DNA of 64,000 bases from Hyphomonadaceae bacterium TMED5 (GCA_002173095.1 NHBK01000016.1:1-64000), one strand, 5' to 3'; shown: positions 15,683 to 25,855, counted from the stretch's first letter. Translations and numbers: made by a program. The notes: generated from the sequence alone by a model not told the origin.

Positions 15683-17524
15683 CTACGCCTCCCCTTCCTG
15701 TGATTGATCGTCGACTGGCTGTCGTTCAATACTGATATCATTGATTGTGACCCGAGGTCTTTGTGCGCGCCATGATGCAACCACACGATCATACCCTTCT
15801 TCTCTTCGCGGAATCGACCACATTTGGTTCACATTTGGATCGCCGCTCTTAGGACGGTGCTCTTTTCGAGGTAAAGTGATGCGACATCTCATGGGCAACT
15901 TAGCAGCTTCACCCATTATGATCGCTTCCCCGGTCCTGAGAACTGGCAGCACTTCTAACAAGCTTACTAATCCGTCAGGCAGTGTGCCTTGAACTCTCGC
16001 TCGGTCTTGAGGGTTAGTCAGCCGTAAGGCGAAATAGGTGCCGCACTGCGATAGGATAGTTTCATCTACTTCTGAAGGCCGTTGGCTAATGACCATAGCG
16101 CCTACGCCGTATTTGCGTCCTTCTTTCGCGATTTTTTGCACAACTTGAGAAGCCAACCCCTGCGCGCTGCTAGACAAATAGCGATGCGCTTCCTCCATGA
16201 CGATCAACAAAGGTCGCGAAATCCCACCTTCCGATTTTTCCCTACTCCAAAACATCGACTCATAAACTACTTTGAGAATAGAGCCGACCATCCTTTCTAG
16301 GACCAGACTGGGCACACCGGATAGATCAAGTATCGTGATTGGATTGGGACCGCCGAGCCACCCCAACAATAGTTCGTCAAGGTCTCTTGCTACAGTTCCA
16401 TTGAGGGAAGGCTCCCAATCACCAGGATGCAAAAGAAAGTTGTAGCGGCGATCCAGTAGTAGCGATCTCAGTTGATTTAGTTGACGCCTAATCCCAAGAG
16501 CCTGTTGATTGAGGAAAGGCCCCTGGGCGCCCATAGCGTGAGGCTTATACCGAGGAGCGATCAACTCTTCGGCATTGCCGGGATCTTGTTCCGTTGACTG
16601 GTCTCTTTGCGGCCCTTCAAATGTTGCAGTCTCAAAAGCAATTAGGTCATACCAGAGCTGCTTAAGGCTAAAAGGCAGCGGGGTATCGACCGTGATAGAG
16701 CTCGCTTGGACCCCTGGAAAGTTTTGAGCTGCGTGAGCAGCTGTTTTCAATTGAAAAATCTTGTCTGTGAATGCTGTTTCCCGCTGGCCATCTACCCCTC
16801 CAGTTAGAAAACCAAGCAAATCCGACGCATCTAACGCCCAATATGGCATTAGTAATTCTTGTTCTCCTGCTTGTGGGTCTACCGAAAAGACATTTGCAAC
16901 ATCAGACAGTGCTGAAGAATATTCACCATGAATATCAAGCATCAGAATTCTTGCGCTGGGATGGTCTTCGACATCACCATCCGAAGATACGATTGATCGC
17001 AGAAGACTTGCAATTGTAGTCGATTTTCCAGAACCGGTTGAGCCGAGTATAGCGCTGTGACGGGTCACCAACTCGTTCAATGACAGTTTTGCAGGAATGC
17101 TTTCCGCGCTCGAGAGCGCACCAATTACAATCTGACCACTCTCACGGGCACCGTATATCTTGGCCAAACCGGTTTCAGTTGTGATATGGACGCCATCGCC
17201 CACATTCGGATACTGGCTAATACCTCTTTCAAAAGCACCGCTCGTGGCTTCTCCCACAAGCTGAACTTCCATCCAGCGACCCGTTTGTAAGTCAGGTGCT
17301 CCATCCGATTTTGGTGCCGCATCCGCTCCAACGCCTGAAACCACTCCGTATAAATCCTGATAACCTTGTGGAATTCGCACGAAACTCCCGACCTGACCGA
17401 TTCGATAAGCGCGTCCTTCAATCATTGAGAGACCCGAAGCAACAGATTGTGCTAGATGCACGCTTACAGATGAGCCTGAAACAGAAGCGACGCTGCCTAG
17501 AAATGTGGGATCGCGGCTAAGCAT
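15683..17524 (-). CDS. HerA-like ATPase of a SIR2–HerA defence pair
   Basis: A 613-residue HerA/FtsK-type ATPase. An N-terminal HAS-barrel region (about 1–130) is followed by Walker A GSTGSGKST (161–169), an ILMLDIHGEY segment, Walker B LLIVMEEAHRY, and a sensor SQRPSEVD. HerA forms hexameric rings. In the SIR2–HerA (Nezha) anti-phage system it assembles with SIR2 to trigger NAD+ loss and DNA cleavage in infected cells. Its start overlaps the SIR2 gene by 8 bp and its end abuts the KTSC gene. Full length and intact by motif. Confidence 0.85.
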   Translation of the reverse strand: MLSRDPTFLGSVASVSGSSVSVHLAQSVASGLSMIEGRAYRIGQVGSFVRIPQGYQDLYGVVSGVGADAAPKSDGAPDLQTGRWMEVQLVGEATSGAFERGISQYPNVGDGVHITTETGLAKIYGARESGQIVIGALSSAESIPAKLSLNELVTRHSAILGSTGSGKSTTIASLLRSIVSSDGDVEDHPSARILMLDIHGEYSSALSDVANVFSVDPQAGEQELLMPYWALDASDLLGFLTGGVDGQRETAFTDKIFQLKTAAHAAQNFPGVQASSITVDTPLPFSLKQLWYDLIAFETATFEGPQRDQSTEQDPGNAEELIAPRYKPHAMGAQGPFLNQQALGIRRQLNQLRSLLLDRRYNFLLHPGDWEPSLNGTVARDLDELLLGWLGGPNPITILDLSGVPSLVLERMVGSILKVVYESMFWSREKSEGGISRPLLIVMEEAHRYLSSSAQGLASQVVQKIAKEGRKYGVGAMVISQRPSEVDETILSQCGTYFALRLTNPQDRARVQGTLPDGLVSLLEVLPVLRTGEAIIMGEAAKLPMRCRITLPRKEHRPKSGDPNVNQMWSIPRREEGYDRVVASWRAQRPRVTINDISIERQPVDDQSQEGEA

Positions 17525-18758
17525 TCACGTCATCACTTTCTTCAAGCTCATCGATTAACTTGGCATCGGCAGAAGTCCCGTCTGCTTGACGAAAAATGTC
17601 TTCCGCCTGGGCTAGAGCAAAGAACCTTGCCAGACTCGCAAAATCACCGAGAACAAAGTTTCCTGTGCCGCTCTCATCTTTTTCCCAAAACGTTCGACGG
17701 ATGCTTTTCCATTCTTCTGTCGGCGGTTCTCCCGGGCTCCATTTTCCTTTCACGCCAAATATCGCGGCGCCATCTCTTGCGTAGACACTCAAATTGGGTC
17801 TTCGCAAAGCAAGCTTCACCGCCAGCTGTTCGTCCTCAAGAGCCTTGAACTGAAAAGCCAAAATGGCAGTGTGTTTATTGGCCGCAAGCGCCTCGTCGAA
17901 AACCGCGCATATGTGAGCGTCAAAAAATGAAAAACCAGAACAGATCAGAATTGTATCCGGTGTAGTCAAGAAATCGCGAAGTCGCTCAAAAAGCGCCGAA
18001 TAGGGTTGCCTTGCAATCTGATCATATTTGAGGTGATCGGGATAAATCAGTTCTGTTGCTTCACGACTGCCGGTCCGTACTATCGCATCAGGCTTTACTT
18101 CCCAGCCAAGGGACCCATGCATCTTCCATATTCTAGACCAACGAGCTGGAAGGCTATCGTCTTGAATACTGGTCGGATCAAAGAAGGGTTTGTGAGAACC
18201 GGTAAATCCATCAAAATACGGCAAACGTGCGCGCTCGAACGCCTCTTCTAGAAGCAGATCATAGTTAGGCGTGAATATCTCGACGGGGAATTCTCGGTGC
18301 GTGCCCCCGATCCAAGAGACGAGTTCAGTGAAAGCATTGGGTTCTGAAGGAAGCGGGCGGGCTACAATTGTACCAATTTTTGAGCATATTCGCTGCGCCA
18401 ATTGTTCGTAGGCTTCCCCATTGAGTCCGTGAACTTCAGCTGCGCCTATTGCTTGGGACAACCTTCGAATACGCGTTAATATTGCCTCAATGTTCGCGTT
18501 TTCACCAATTTCCGGCAAGAGCAGATTCAAAACATCACGATCCGCTTGCTCTAAATCCTGAACCACTAGTGTAGTGAGCCGAGCAACATCTGGAATTAGC
18601 GGGTTTCCTGAGCTGTTGAGCCGATTCTCGTCATCTACCGTTATCGAGACGGGAGCTCCTGCTCCCAATAACAAACCGACGCGTTTTTTTCCTTGAGAAA
18701 GAATTTGACGCAAATCGACCATGTACCGATCTGGATTGTGGATGGTGGTGTCTATCAT
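17517..18758 (-). CDS. SIR2-domain NADase of a SIR2–HerA defence pair
   Basis: A 413-residue protein with a SIR2-like Rossmann domain. It has LLLGAGAP (nucleotide loop, residues 30–36), FTPNYDLLLEEAFE with the catalytic-type Asn165, KMHGSLGW with His214, and a distal CSGFSFFD motif. SIR2 proteins in anti-phage systems hydrolyse NAD+ and abort infection. It overlaps hsdR by 4 bp upstream and HerA by 8 bp downstream, so it is translationally coupled to both. The protein has no membrane segment. The C-terminal 130 residues are not assigned. Confidence 0.85.
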   Translation of the reverse strand: MIDTTIHNPDRYMVDLRQILSQGKKRVGLLLGAGAPVSITVDDENRLNSSGNPLIPDVARLTTLVVQDLEQADRDVLNLLLPEIGENANIEAILTRIRRLSQAIGAAEVHGLNGEAYEQLAQRICSKIGTIVARPLPSEPNAFTELVSWIGGTHREFPVEIFTPNYDLLLEEAFERARLPYFDGFTGSHKPFFDPTSIQDDSLPARWSRIWKMHGSLGWEVKPDAIVRTGSREATELIYPDHLKYDQIARQPYSALFERLRDFLTTPDTILICSGFSFFDAHICAVFDEALAANKHTAILAFQFKALEDEQLAVKLALRRPNLSVYARDGAAIFGVKGKWSPGEPPTEEWKSIRRTFWEKDESGTGNFVLGDFASLARFFALAQAEDIFRQADGTSADAKLIDELEESDDVNA

Positions 18759-21700
18759 AAGGAAGCACCTCCTATTTGGGTTGGTGGTCTCGTCGGCCAG
18801 CGCCGCTCAAAGAACAGGAACAAATTGTCCGTCTTCGCTTGCAGATCATCTTCATCATATGCGTCCACGGGTAAGCCCGTGCGGTCGTCGTAGAGGTAGT
18901 CGTAGATGGTCTGCCTAAAGCGGTCGCGGGTGGCCGTTTTCGTGAAGATGTCCTGCACATCGCGCATCTGCGTTTCGAGTTCACGCAGCAATGAAACGGC
19001 GACGCTTTTGATCTTCTTGATATCGGCTTTGGAAAGGTCGGGCTTGAGCAGAAGGTCGAACACGGCGAGCTGTTGCTCGTTCTCCAGACCTTCTTTCACG
19101 TAGCGATGTTCTTCTTCGCTCATCTCAGCGGTGAGGCGCATCAGAGCCTCGAACGTCGCCTCAATCGTATTCTTATCTTTTTCCTTGTTATACTCGCGCA
19201 CGATCTCGTCGAAGCGTTCCTGAAAATCTGTCCGCAGAGGGTTTTCCGCGAGCATCTTCTGGAGGCGTTTCTCAATGACAGACTTTACATCCTGAACGTC
19301 TGACCGCTTCGTTTCGCTTTTCGCGAATTCCTTGCGGAGCAGATCAAAATTGATCTTCGAGATGTCGAATATCTTGTCGTCGGAATCGGCGTCTTCTTTG
19401 ACATTGATGGCGTCGCTCACAATGGCGTTCAGCCGTTGAATGATAGCGGAAGTGTCCGCCTGATCCCGGTCATCCTGAAGCGTTTTGTAGAGGAAATTGA
19501 TCGCCTCGCTATCTGAACGATAGGCTTTCACACCTTCGAACGTCAGACAGGCTTTGAACTTTCTGAAGACAGACCGCGCTGAAATTTCGAAACGCTTTCG
19601 CGTCTCATCATCGACATTCACCGCTTCTTTCGCGTCGAGAATGGCCTTGTTGCGCGCAAAGCCCGTTTCGTTGATCAAACGGCTGAGATCAAAGTCACGT
19701 TTAGTGAGTTGTTCCCGTACAAGCATGATGGCCTCGGCGAGCTCACCAAGCAGCTCTTCTTCGGGGTGAAGCGGATCAGAGACCGGTTCCCCGTCTTCGC
19801 CCATCTCACCGTCGCCTTTGTGACCGGCAAAAGTCGAAAGCGCTTTGCGAAGGTTCTTCAGGATGCCGCAGTAATCCACGATGAGGCCGTTATTCTTGCC
19901 TTCTTTCACGCGGTTCGCACGGGCAATTGCCTGCATCAGCGTGTGGGCCTGCAATGGCTTATCGAGATAGAGCGTGGATAGCGAAGGCACGTCAAAGCCG
20001 GTTAGCCACATGGCGCAGACGATCACCACACGGAACGGATGCTCTTCGCGTTTGAACGCGCTGTCCACATCAAGACGCTTGCCATCTTCAAGCAAGAAAC
20101 CATCTTTCATCAGCTTGCGATGCGGCAGGATATCGAGGTTCCATTTGCGGAACTTATCGACTTCGCCTTGCTCGTCGCTAACGACAACGGCGATCTCTGT
20201 TTCCTTCATCCAGGCGATTTGTCGTTCCCGCAAAGCCTGATCCTGATCATCGCGCGCGTTCGTGAGATCAGCCTCAAGAAACTTGATCCGTTTGTCCCAT
20301 GCAGCCTTGATATAGTCATGCATCCGAACGGCGGTGATCTTGTCGATGCTGACAAACATCGCCTTGCCAGTTTCCCAGTTCGTGGAATAATGTTCGGCGA
20401 AGTCCTCAGCGATATGGCGCAAGCGCTTCTCCGCCGTCACCACATGGTATTCGCGCTTCAGCTCATTTTCGAGCTTCGCCGCTACATCGGCGTCTGACGT
20501 TTCAGCTTCAGCAATCGCTTCTGCCAGTTTTTCATTCAGACCTTCAGCGGTCAGGCCAAGCTTGTCGCCGCGCGCGTCGTAGTAGAGCGGCAGAGTGGCG
20601 TTGTCTTCGATGGCGCGCTGAAAGTCATAGGTGGAGATATAACCGCCGAACACCTTCTTGGTGATCTCATCACTGCTGAAAAGCGGCGTCCCCGTGAAAC
20701 CGATATAGCTCGCATTCGGCAGCGCATCGCGCATATTCATCGCCAATGTGCCGTATTGCGTGCGGTGCGCTTCATCTGTCATCACGATGATGTCGTCACG
20801 CGTGGAGTATTCCTCGCCTTCGCTGATCTCTTTATTGAACTTCTGAACGAGCGAGAACACGAACGCCTTTTGCTGGCTCAAAAGCGTCTTCAGCTCTTCG
20901 CCGCTATCGGCGCGGCAAGGGTCTTTCTCGTTATTGGCAAGACCAACGCCCGCGAAGGTCTTGTAGATTTGATTGTCGAGGTCCGTCCGATCCGTCAGCA
21001 CAAGGAAGGTGAAGTTCCCGCCGAGCTTTCGGCGAACCTTCTGCGCAAATAAAGCCATGGAGTAAGACTTACCGGAGCCCTGCGTGTGCCAGAACACACC
21101 AAGCTTCCCGTCCCGCTTCTTTCGATCAACAACAGATTGGAGCGCGCGATTAACGCCCAGATACTGATGGTTCCGCGCGACGATCTTAGCAAGCTTGCCA
21201 GAGCTATCGTCAAACAGAATGAAATTCTCTAACAGGTCGAGAAAGTTGGCGCGGTCACAAACGCCCTTGATCAACGTTTCCATCTGCACGACGCCAGCAT
21301 CGCCTTCGGCCAGACGCTTCCAGTCGCTGAAGTGCTCATACTTTGCGGAAATCGATCCAATCTTGGCTTCAACACCATTCGCCAGAACCACAAAGGCGTT
21401 GAAGTGGAAGAGCTGCGGGATGGTGTCGAGATAATCTTTGAAATTGTCGTCATAGGCGCGGCGCAGCGATTTATCGGGGCGCTTCAGCTCGACAAACATC
21501 AGCGGCAGACCGTTCACATAACCAATGATGTCGGGGCGGCGACGATGACCATTCGGCCCGCTGATCCACATTTCCCGTACGCACAGGAAATGATTGTTGC
21601 TCGGGTCATCATAGTCGAAGACCTTCAGGCGGCTTTTTTTGATCTCCCCGTCCTTATGATAGCTCGCAAGCACGCCATCTCGGATCAGCTCATATTTCTC

Positions 21701-21979
21701 ATGATTGGTCTGAACAGCGGATTGGAAACCAAGCGTGTCGGTAATCTGACGCAAAGCGTATGTGTAGGCTTCTTCGGGCAAGCCCGGGTTCAGCCGAACG
21801 AGGGCTTCACCTAGATATCGGGTGAGAACAACTTCACGATCTGACAGGCGGCCAAGCATGCCTTCGGAGCCGAAGGTTTCGGCGTTGAAGGCGAGAACGC
21901 TTTCATGCCACTTCAGATCATTCACAAGGTAATCTGAGAGTGTTTCCTGCGCCAATCGATCTTCGGTGAAGTCGTTCAT
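18755..21979 (-). CDS. hsdR: Type I restriction endonuclease subunit R
   Basis: A 1074-residue HsdR, the motor and nuclease of a type I restriction enzyme. The N-terminal PD-(D/E)XK site is RRRPDIIGY with Asp150 and FVELKRP with Glu164 and Lys166. The helicase core follows: Walker A TQGSGKS (about 299–305), DEAHRTQYG, and motif VI region IARANRVKEG. The C-terminal 300 residues are helical. It overlaps hsdS by 4 bp upstream and SIR2 by 4 bp downstream. All key residues are present, so it is probably active. Confidence 0.93.
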   Translation of the reverse strand: MNDFTEDRLAQETLSDYLVNDLKWHESVLAFNAETFGSEGMLGRLSDREVVLTRYLGEALVRLNPGLPEEAYTYALRQITDTLGFQSAVQTNHEKYELIRDGVLASYHKDGEIKKSRLKVFDYDDPSNNHFLCVREMWISGPNGHRRRPDIIGYVNGLPLMFVELKRPDKSLRRAYDDNFKDYLDTIPQLFHFNAFVVLANGVEAKIGSISAKYEHFSDWKRLAEGDAGVVQMETLIKGVCDRANFLDLLENFILFDDSSGKLAKIVARNHQYLGVNRALQSVVDRKKRDGKLGVFWHTQGSGKSYSMALFAQKVRRKLGGNFTFLVLTDRTDLDNQIYKTFAGVGLANNEKDPCRADSGEELKTLLSQQKAFVFSLVQKFNKEISEGEEYSTRDDIIVMTDEAHRTQYGTLAMNMRDALPNASYIGFTGTPLFSSDEITKKVFGGYISTYDFQRAIEDNATLPLYYDARGDKLGLTAEGLNEKLAEAIAEAETSDADVAAKLENELKREYHVVTAEKRLRHIAEDFAEHYSTNWETGKAMFVSIDKITAVRMHDYIKAAWDKRIKFLEADLTNARDDQDQALRERQIAWMKETEIAVVVSDEQGEVDKFRKWNLDILPHRKLMKDGFLLEDGKRLDVDSAFKREEHPFRVVIVCAMWLTGFDVPSLSTLYLDKPLQAHTLMQAIARANRVKEGKNNGLIVDYCGILKNLRKALSTFAGHKGDGEMGEDGEPVSDPLHPEEELLGELAEAIMLVREQLTKRDFDLSRLINETGFARNKAILDAKEAVNVDDETRKRFEISARSVFRKFKACLTFEGVKAYRSDSEAINFLYKTLQDDRDQADTSAIIQRLNAIVSDAINVKEDADSDDKIFDISKINFDLLRKEFAKSETKRSDVQDVKSVIEKRLQKMLAENPLRTDFQERFDEIVREYNKEKDKNTIEATFEALMRLTAEMSEEEHRYVKEGLENEQQLAVFDLLLKPDLSKADIKKIKSVAVSLLRELETQMRDVQDIFTKTATRDRFRQTIYDYLYDDRTGLPVDAYDEDDLQAKTDNLFLFFERRWPTRPPTQIGGASL

Positions 21980-23187
21980 GCGGCCACCTCCAATCGACCG
22001 TCCATGAGGCGGGGAAGCAATAGGTCTCGGGCTTTTGCCAGTTCGATGTTTTGTCGAATTAAGGTTTCAATCATTGCAAATTGAGGTTCGACAATCGACT
22101 GAAACCCTCCTGTCAATTCATCCACAGGAAGAAGAACTGGGATGCTTTGAAACTTGCTTTTATTGACGTTTGCCATCGTCGCGCCACCGCCAAGCGCTTC
22201 CAGTCTCGGCTTGATGGACTTTAAGAAAGAATAGCAAAAGAAGCGCCAATCGTCTTTTCTAGGAACTACAGAATTGATCTGTTGATTGGTTTGCGCGGGG
22301 CTGCCATTCATCGAGACAACACCTACTGAACCAATGCAAGATACTAAGATCGAGCCCTTTGGCAGAGTTTTGTTTTGTTGAGACTTTGCACCTTCGTTGG
22401 AGAGATACTCTTCTGTTTGAACGACATAAGCGTTGCCGTGCATATCGGGTGTTTTGATGAAGGGCACATCGTCACCGTAAAATTCCGGCTTTTTCTTCGA
22501 AGGCGTCTTTCCAGTAATTGCTTCGCCAAGATCTGCAATTGTACCTTCTTCCCATCCCTCGGGAATTCCATCGACGATTTTGACGTGCTCGTGGCCGGGG
22601 AAGCGGAAATGGACAAACCATTCGCGATACAGAAGCCGTGCTGCTTCCTCCAACAAGGCAATCCGCCGTCGATTGTTTTCGATCAAGCCTTCGTATGCAT
22701 CTGCTGTTTGTCCGATTTTTTTCTGGATTTTCGTGTCAGATATTATGGGGACTTCGAAGCCTCTGAACGCCGCCAAACTCACATATGGCTGAGCCGAGCC
22801 AAGCCTTAAATTCAATAGTCTTCCCTGGAAGAGCGGGCTTTTTACGAAATGATAGAAGTATGAAGGATCAACAATCTCAGGGTCAGGCCTCAAAAGCGCG
22901 ACGTTCTTGATACTAAATTCAGTTTCCGTCTCAACTCGGGCGCAGTCACCGATTGAGCCAATATTTGCGATAAGAATGTCGTCCTTTTCGGGCTTCACTC
23001 GCTTGATACATTTTTGATGATCGTCATCGGTAATGTAATCACACCCGACAAAATCGATGCGACCGGTATTGATATGCTTGCCCTTTATGAAAGGGACACC
23101 GCTCTCCTGTAGTTTCGGAGAATCGTGCGTTCCATCTGTTACCAGCGCACAAATTTCAGAAAGCTTCATGTCGGAAAACAAACTCAT
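21976..23187 (-). CDS. hsdS: Type I restriction specificity subunit S
   Basis: A 403-residue HsdS, which reads the bipartite target. Two target-recognition domains (about residues 1–150 and 205–350) each precede a conserved helix: KIQKKIGQTADAYEGLIENN in the middle and AMIETLIRQNIELAKARDLL at the end, the latter followed by LLPRLMDGRLEV. Overlaps of 4 bp with hsdM and hsdR keep M, S and R translationally coupled. The recognition sequence cannot be predicted by eye. Confidence 0.92.
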   Translation of the reverse strand: MSLFSDMKLSEICALVTDGTHDSPKLQESGVPFIKGKHINTGRIDFVGCDYITDDDHQKCIKRVKPEKDDILIANIGSIGDCARVETETEFSIKNVALLRPDPEIVDPSYFYHFVKSPLFQGRLLNLRLGSAQPYVSLAAFRGFEVPIISDTKIQKKIGQTADAYEGLIENNRRRIALLEEAARLLYREWFVHFRFPGHEHVKIVDGIPEGWEEGTIADLGEAITGKTPSKKKPEFYGDDVPFIKTPDMHGNAYVVQTEEYLSNEGAKSQQNKTLPKGSILVSCIGSVGVVSMNGSPAQTNQQINSVVPRKDDWRFFCYSFLKSIKPRLEALGGGATMANVNKSKFQSIPVLLPVDELTGGFQSIVEPQFAMIETLIRQNIELAKARDLLLPRLMDGRLEVAA

Positions 23188-25190
23188 GCAATCAGACCTT
23201 CAAAACCTGATTTGATTCTAAGAGCTAATTCTCGCGCCTCGTCATTTAATCCTTCGATTTCAATGTGAATGTCTCGAAGCGCTTCTTCAAAATCGAAGTC
23301 CTCGTCTTCTTCCTCTGGCGCGACGCCGACATAGCGGCCTGGCGTCAGGCTCCAGTCATTGGCCTCAAGCTCCCCACGGCCAACGAGTTTGACCAGTCCT
23401 TCCACATCGCAAAGTTCTGCATTCGGGAAACGGATTTGCAGCCATTCGGCTTGCGTGTGGAAATAGCGCGCCTCTTTTAGGTGTTCGGTGACGGCCTTAC
23501 GTGCCTCATCCAGCTCTATAAGACGTTTTTTGCCTTCAGCAGGCTTTGTGCCGTTGGTCACATCTGCCTCGTGAACGCGGGTTGCCAGCTTGTAGAGGTG
23601 ATCCAGTTCCTTGATCAGAGACTTGGCTTGATTTGCTATTGGCGCGAGCGCATCAGCAGACGCTTTCAGCCCATCATTATCTCGCGCAGCGGCGTTCCAA
23701 CCATGTTCAAAAGCTGATTTGGCCGCAGATTGCAACGCGTCTATATCGCCCGAGACGGTAGCGGCGAGCTTGGTGAGTTCATCATCTTTATGGGCGTCAA
23801 CGACAGCTTTGAGTGCGTCATTTAACTCACTGAAATCACACGCCTGCATATCCGAGAAGGCGGTGTCGAAATAGCTCTCGACCAATTCCAAATACCGGTC
23901 AGTCTGGCCACGATAAAGCCAGACGATGGCAGTAATGTTCTGCTGTTGCTCTGGTGTGAAGTCGTAAATCTTGCGGGTCACTTTGCGAAAGATATTCCGC
24001 GCATCGATCATCAGGACTTTGTCCTTCAGGTGATCCGACTTGCCCTTGTCGAAGAACCAAAGCTCGCACGGCACTGTGCGCGTGTAGAAAAAGTTGCCGC
24101 GAATGGCGACCATGACATCGACATCACCTGTCTTGATCATGGCTTCGCGGACTTTGGCTTCGCCGCCCCCAGACGATGACGCCTGAGACGACATCACGAT
24201 GCCTGCGCGACCTGTGTCTGACAGGTATGAATGGAAGAAGGACATCCAGACATAGTTACCGTTGGAAACCTTGCCCGCCTTGTTCACGCCAGGCAGGCCG
24301 AACGTGAGGCGTGGGTCGTTTTTGATTTTCTCAGCGTCGATCTCATCCACGTTGAAAGGTGGATTGGCCATGACGAAGTCAAAGGGACCGTGCTTTTCAT
24401 GCGGGTCTTCGTAGTATGAAATGGCTTTGCCGATTTTGCCCTCCAGCCCATGAACCGCGAGGTTCATTTTGGCGAGACGGATCGTCGTCGGGTTTTTCTC
24501 CATTCCGTAGAAGGTGACGCGGTCGCTTGGGTTGGCTTTCATATATTCAATGAAATGTGCCGACTGAACGAACATACCGCCAGACCCGCATGCCGGATCA
24601 ATGATCTTCCCATGGTCGGGCTCGATGACGTTCACAATGGTCTGGACGATTGACGTCGGCGTGAAAAACTCGCCGCCATCATGCGCTTTCTGATCCGCGA
24701 ATTGGGTCAGAAAGTATTCGTAGATTTTGCCGAATACGTCGCCATCAGCTTTTTGAAGGGCTGGATCGTTAAATGTCCGCAAGAGCTGACCGAGATCATC
24801 ATCGCCCAGCTCCTGATATTCCGACTTGGGAAGCGCACCATCTAGCGATTGATAGTCCGCCTCTATGCTTTCCATCGCGGCGATAATTGCGCCTGCACGG
24901 TCGCCGCCGTCTGGGATCGACACAAGATGATCGAATTGGGCTTCCGGCTTCAGGAAGATAGAACCGCGCTGTGAAAAGTCTTCTTTTGTCAGGTCTCGTG
25001 TTTTGCCGCCACGCGAAGGTAGCGTTGCCACGATCTCGTCTTTGACACGCAAAAAGCGGCTATAGGCATGACGTAGGAAGATCAGCCCCATGACAGGCAG
25101 GAAATACTCGTTGCTGGCAAAGTTTGAGTTCGCGCGCAGATGGTCGGCCACTGACCATAAACGCTTTTCGATTTCCCCGACGTGTTCCAT
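23184..25190 (-). CDS. hsdM: Type I restriction methyltransferase subunit M
   Basis: A 668-residue N6-adenine methyltransferase. The N-terminal helical domain contains GDVFGKIYEYFLTQFA. Motif I is IDPACGSGG (197–205) and the catalytic motif IV is ANPPF (275–279). The C-terminal part is longer than in classical EcoKI M (about 530 residues) and includes a coiled-coil segment. It is the first gene of the seven-gene run; start at 25190. It methylates host sites and forms the M2S core of the R2M2S enzyme. Confidence 0.93.
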   Translation of the reverse strand: MEHVGEIEKRLWSVADHLRANSNFASNEYFLPVMGLIFLRHAYSRFLRVKDEIVATLPSRGGKTRDLTKEDFSQRGSIFLKPEAQFDHLVSIPDGGDRAGAIIAAMESIEADYQSLDGALPKSEYQELGDDDLGQLLRTFNDPALQKADGDVFGKIYEYFLTQFADQKAHDGGEFFTPTSIVQTIVNVIEPDHGKIIDPACGSGGMFVQSAHFIEYMKANPSDRVTFYGMEKNPTTIRLAKMNLAVHGLEGKIGKAISYYEDPHEKHGPFDFVMANPPFNVDEIDAEKIKNDPRLTFGLPGVNKAGKVSNGNYVWMSFFHSYLSDTGRAGIVMSSQASSSGGGEAKVREAMIKTGDVDVMVAIRGNFFYTRTVPCELWFFDKGKSDHLKDKVLMIDARNIFRKVTRKIYDFTPEQQQNITAIVWLYRGQTDRYLELVESYFDTAFSDMQACDFSELNDALKAVVDAHKDDELTKLAATVSGDIDALQSAAKSAFEHGWNAAARDNDGLKASADALAPIANQAKSLIKELDHLYKLATRVHEADVTNGTKPAEGKKRLIELDEARKAVTEHLKEARYFHTQAEWLQIRFPNAELCDVEGLVKLVGRGELEANDWSLTPGRYVGVAPEEEDEDFDFEEALRDIHIEIEGLNDEARELALRIKSGFEGLIA

Positions 25191-25291
25191 TTTCCCTCAA
25201 TTCTTCGCGGCTTGTTTCTGTCTGATGCACGATCTCGTACCGAGACTCGCGAGGCAATCGAAGACGAAACATTTTCCCCTGCATTTTCAAA

Positions 25292-25297
25292 ACTATA
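25292..25297 (-). promoter_or_regulatory. Possible -10 element for the hsdM-led run
   Basis: On the minus strand, TATAGT stands about 100 bp upstream of hsdM, with only a weak -35 match. It is the best candidate in this leader, but no firm call can be made. Confidence 0.3.
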
Positions 25298-25384
25298 CAA
25301 AAGCAGCGTAGAAGTGAATAACTTTATTTAAGGTTGATTTTTTCGGTCACGCACGATCTGATAATCAATTCAAGCATTCATTGA

Positions 25385-25855
25385 ATGGCGATCAAACGGC
25401 CGGTCGTTTGCGCATGGTTCGGGGTGCAGGGGTGGAGAGGCAATTCTCCAAGTCCCTTGCGAGTGGGTTTCAAGGGGGCCGATAGTCCCCTGATCCTCCT
25501 GAAGGGATCGATGGGTGCAGGGAGAGCGAAGTCTCCTTGCTGGCGGGTGTCGGGGGCTATTACCCTGACCGCTGATGAAACGGGCGTCCGTTTCGAGTGA
25601 TTAATCGGCGATACGATTTGTTGGATGAAACCTGTCCCCGACCTGGAGTGTAAACTGGAGCGTTCTTCGTCAGAAGACCTTGCATAAGTTGGAACATAAG
25701 AAGTGGGGCTTTGGTGTCATCCAATGGCGGCAGAGGGTGCATGGGAGATGAGCGCAGCGGCTCTCCCTGCCAAGATCGCGTGTAATACACGCACATCTTG
25801 CACTTCAACGAATACTGGAGATGCAGTGTTTGAGTGACCCGATTTTGCACTGCAT
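25385..25855. other. Hairpin-dense non-coding region
   Basis: A 470-bp stretch with no credible gene but at least nine inverted repeats. Clear ones are CAAACG/CGTTTG (25393–25410), TGGAGA/TCTCCA (25433–25450), AGGGG/CCCCT (25473–25491), GCAGGGAGA/TCTCCTTGC (25517–25540), GTCGGGG paired with CCCTGAC (25549–25569), GAAACGG/CCGTTTC (25577–25594), a nested CAAGAT+GCGTGT stem (25771–25800), and ATGCAGTG/CACTGCAT (25821–25855). The unit GGTGCAGGG recurs. It could be a structured RNA, an oriT-like site or a REP-type cluster. Confidence 0.6.

Noticed and set aside
25560-25850. 96-residue minus-strand ORF in the hairpin region
   Set aside because: It has no recognisable domain, and its sequence follows the stems. 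I favour a non-coding role.
25385-25855. CRISPR array in the repeat-rich stretch
   Set aside because: The repeats are different hairpins, not a constant repeat with regular spacers; no cas genes adjoin.
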